Assembly (NCBI GenBank): GCA_003248935.1
Contig: QFQF01000001.1
Span: 416,273 to 480,272, forward strand
Reading direction: 5' to 3'
From: Sphingobium sp.
GTDB taxonomy: Bacteria; Pseudomonadota; Alphaproteobacteria; Sphingomonadales; Sphingomonadaceae
DNA length: 64,000 nt
Program-made: the position numbers and the translations under genes
Notes under the pieces: model-generated
What the model saw: only the letters and a program-made list of their open reading frames with translations
Told to the model about the DNA's origin: nothing
Databases searched by the model: none
In this document: positions 63,439 to 64,000 of the stretch, piece after piece
Layout: each line of letters opens with the position of its first letter
Position numbering within the stretch: position 1 is the stretch's first letter

Positions 63439-63452
63439 TGATAGCGCTACCA
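63439..63452. promoter_or_regulatory. LacI-type operator TGATAGCGCTACCA
   Basis: Exact reverse complement of the operator at 51427-51440. It lies between the divergent GH3 operon and the GH67 gene, so one repressor could control both directions and the TonB gene. Confidence 0.75.
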
Positions 63453-63477
63453 TTGCCCGGACAAGAAATGTTGTCAA
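63449..63477 (-). promoter_or_regulatory. Candidate promoter of the GH3-to-GH35 operon
   Basis: On the minus strand TTGACA (63477-63472) stands 17 bases before AATGGT (63454-63449), a weak -10 that overlaps the operator. The perfect -35 is the main support. Confidence 0.5.
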
Positions 63478-63524
63478 TGCCCGATGAGCGCATATCGTCG
63501 CCGGGGCGACAGGGAGAGGAATGG

Positions 63525-64000
63525 ATGCCAAGCCGCCGTTTGTATCAGATGACGACGCCCGTACTCCTGGCGTTGGCGGCTCTCCTGTGCGCAGCCCTCG
63601 CGCTGCCCGCCGCGGCCCGGGCGGAGGATGGATACGATCTCTGGCTGCGCTATCCCAGGGCGCAGGAAGCACGGCTTTCCGCCATTGTCGCGCATGCGAC
63701 CGCGATAGTCGCACCCGGCGGGGGCGCCACGATCGGCGCCGCACGGGATGAACTCGTGCGCGGCATCGGCGGCATGACCGGCACCGTTCCGGCAACCGGC
63801 GGCGCGCTGCGCGACGGCGCGCTCTGGCTCGCCACGCCCGCCTCCGCATCCGGCGCGCTGCCGGCCGACCTGTCCCGCCTCGGGGCGGAGGGCTATGTGA
63901 TTCGATATCACCCGAGCAGGCGACCCGAACGTTCGGAGGCTCCTCGCTGTCCATTCGCTCCCCTGGCGCGGTATGAACCGCCGCCTCATAGTGCAGTTTG
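63525..64000 (+). pseudogene. aguA: GH67 alpha-glucuronidase, partial and probably interrupted
   Basis: An ATG at 63525 after GGGAGAGG opens a signal peptide (ALLCAALALPAAARA) and then EDGYDLWLRYPRAQEARL, the typical N terminus of GH67 alpha-glucuronidase, with the small N-terminal domain running to LGAEGYVI near 63901. GH67 enzymes remove (4-O-methyl)glucuronic acid from xylo-oligomers. After about 63901 the expected strands (DG..VIAAN.D.GVLYG) do not appear in any frame; the frame stays open with basic, proline-rich sequence to the window end. An insertion, rearrangement or true divergence could explain this. The rest lies outside the window. Confidence 0.65.

Noticed and set aside
1..64000. 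CRISPR array, rRNA operon or complete insertion sequence
   Set aside because: No regularly spaced repeats, rRNA signatures or transposase frames were found within the window.

Overview
The window reads as chromosomal DNA from an alphaproteobacterium of the order Sphingomonadales (Sphingomonas/Novosphingobium-like). The reasons are the high GC content, four large TonB-dependent receptors placed beside esterases and glycoside hydrolases, LacI-type palindromic operators in front of them, a flavin-dependent tryptophan halogenase, an MprF/AcvB lipid module and a ManD-type mannonate dehydratase. This assignment rests on gene content and remembered families, not on a database search.

Layout. (1) 1-5673, plus strand: a membrane-lipid cluster with a single-domain VirJ/AcvB-like gene, a DUF2147 gene, mprF and a two-domain acvB. 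The inverted repeat ATGAC-N6-GTCAT stands before both VirJ-type genes. (2) 5698-9201, minus: a cupin, a succinate-semialdehyde-type dehydrogenase (TTG start), tRNA-Gly(CCC) and a CPA2 antiporter. (3) 9342-12506, plus: a Phd/YefM-VapC toxin-antitoxin pair under a perfect 18-bp palindrome, then a tryptophan halogenase that overlaps the toxin gene, then an SDR. (4) 12548-25722: esterases, a LacI regulator, GH68 sucrose hydrolase, fructokinase, a ceramidase-like protein, a GDSL hydrolase, a TonB receptor and an IclR regulator. The 12-bp palindrome GCAATCGATTGC recurs here and again at 42837 before an MFS transporter, which suggests one LacI regulon of sucrose/fructoside uptake.

(5) 24922-40702: an IclR-headed catabolic cluster of unknown substrate. 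It has three PF04909-type amidohydrolases, a flavin-reductase-domain protein, an ACS-type MFS transporter, two TonB receptors, a class-C-type serine hydrolase, an HpcH/HpaI aldolase, a bicupin and an NMT1-like lipoprotein with no permease. It is the best candidate here for an undescribed pathway. (6) 40893-46637: a tannase/feruloyl-esterase family protein, an MFS transporter, a LytS/LytTR two-component pair and a 38-residue membrane peptide. (7) 46825-64000: a glucuronoxylan/hexuronate locus. A tight minus-strand operon runs GH3, GH3, manD, exuT-like MFS, uxaC, uxuB and a GH35-like hydrolase. A TonB receptor under its own promoter and a GDSL hydrolase follow. A divergent GH67 alpha-glucuronidase starts at 63525 but seems to lose its family sequence near 63897.

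The xylan locus fits together as a pathway. Enzymes release xylose and (methyl)glucuronate; UxaC, UxuB and ManD then carry glucuronate to 2-keto-3-deoxygluconate. The same 14-mer operator, TGGTAGCGCTATCA, lies in the TonB promoter and, in the opposite strand sense, between the GH3 operon and GH67.
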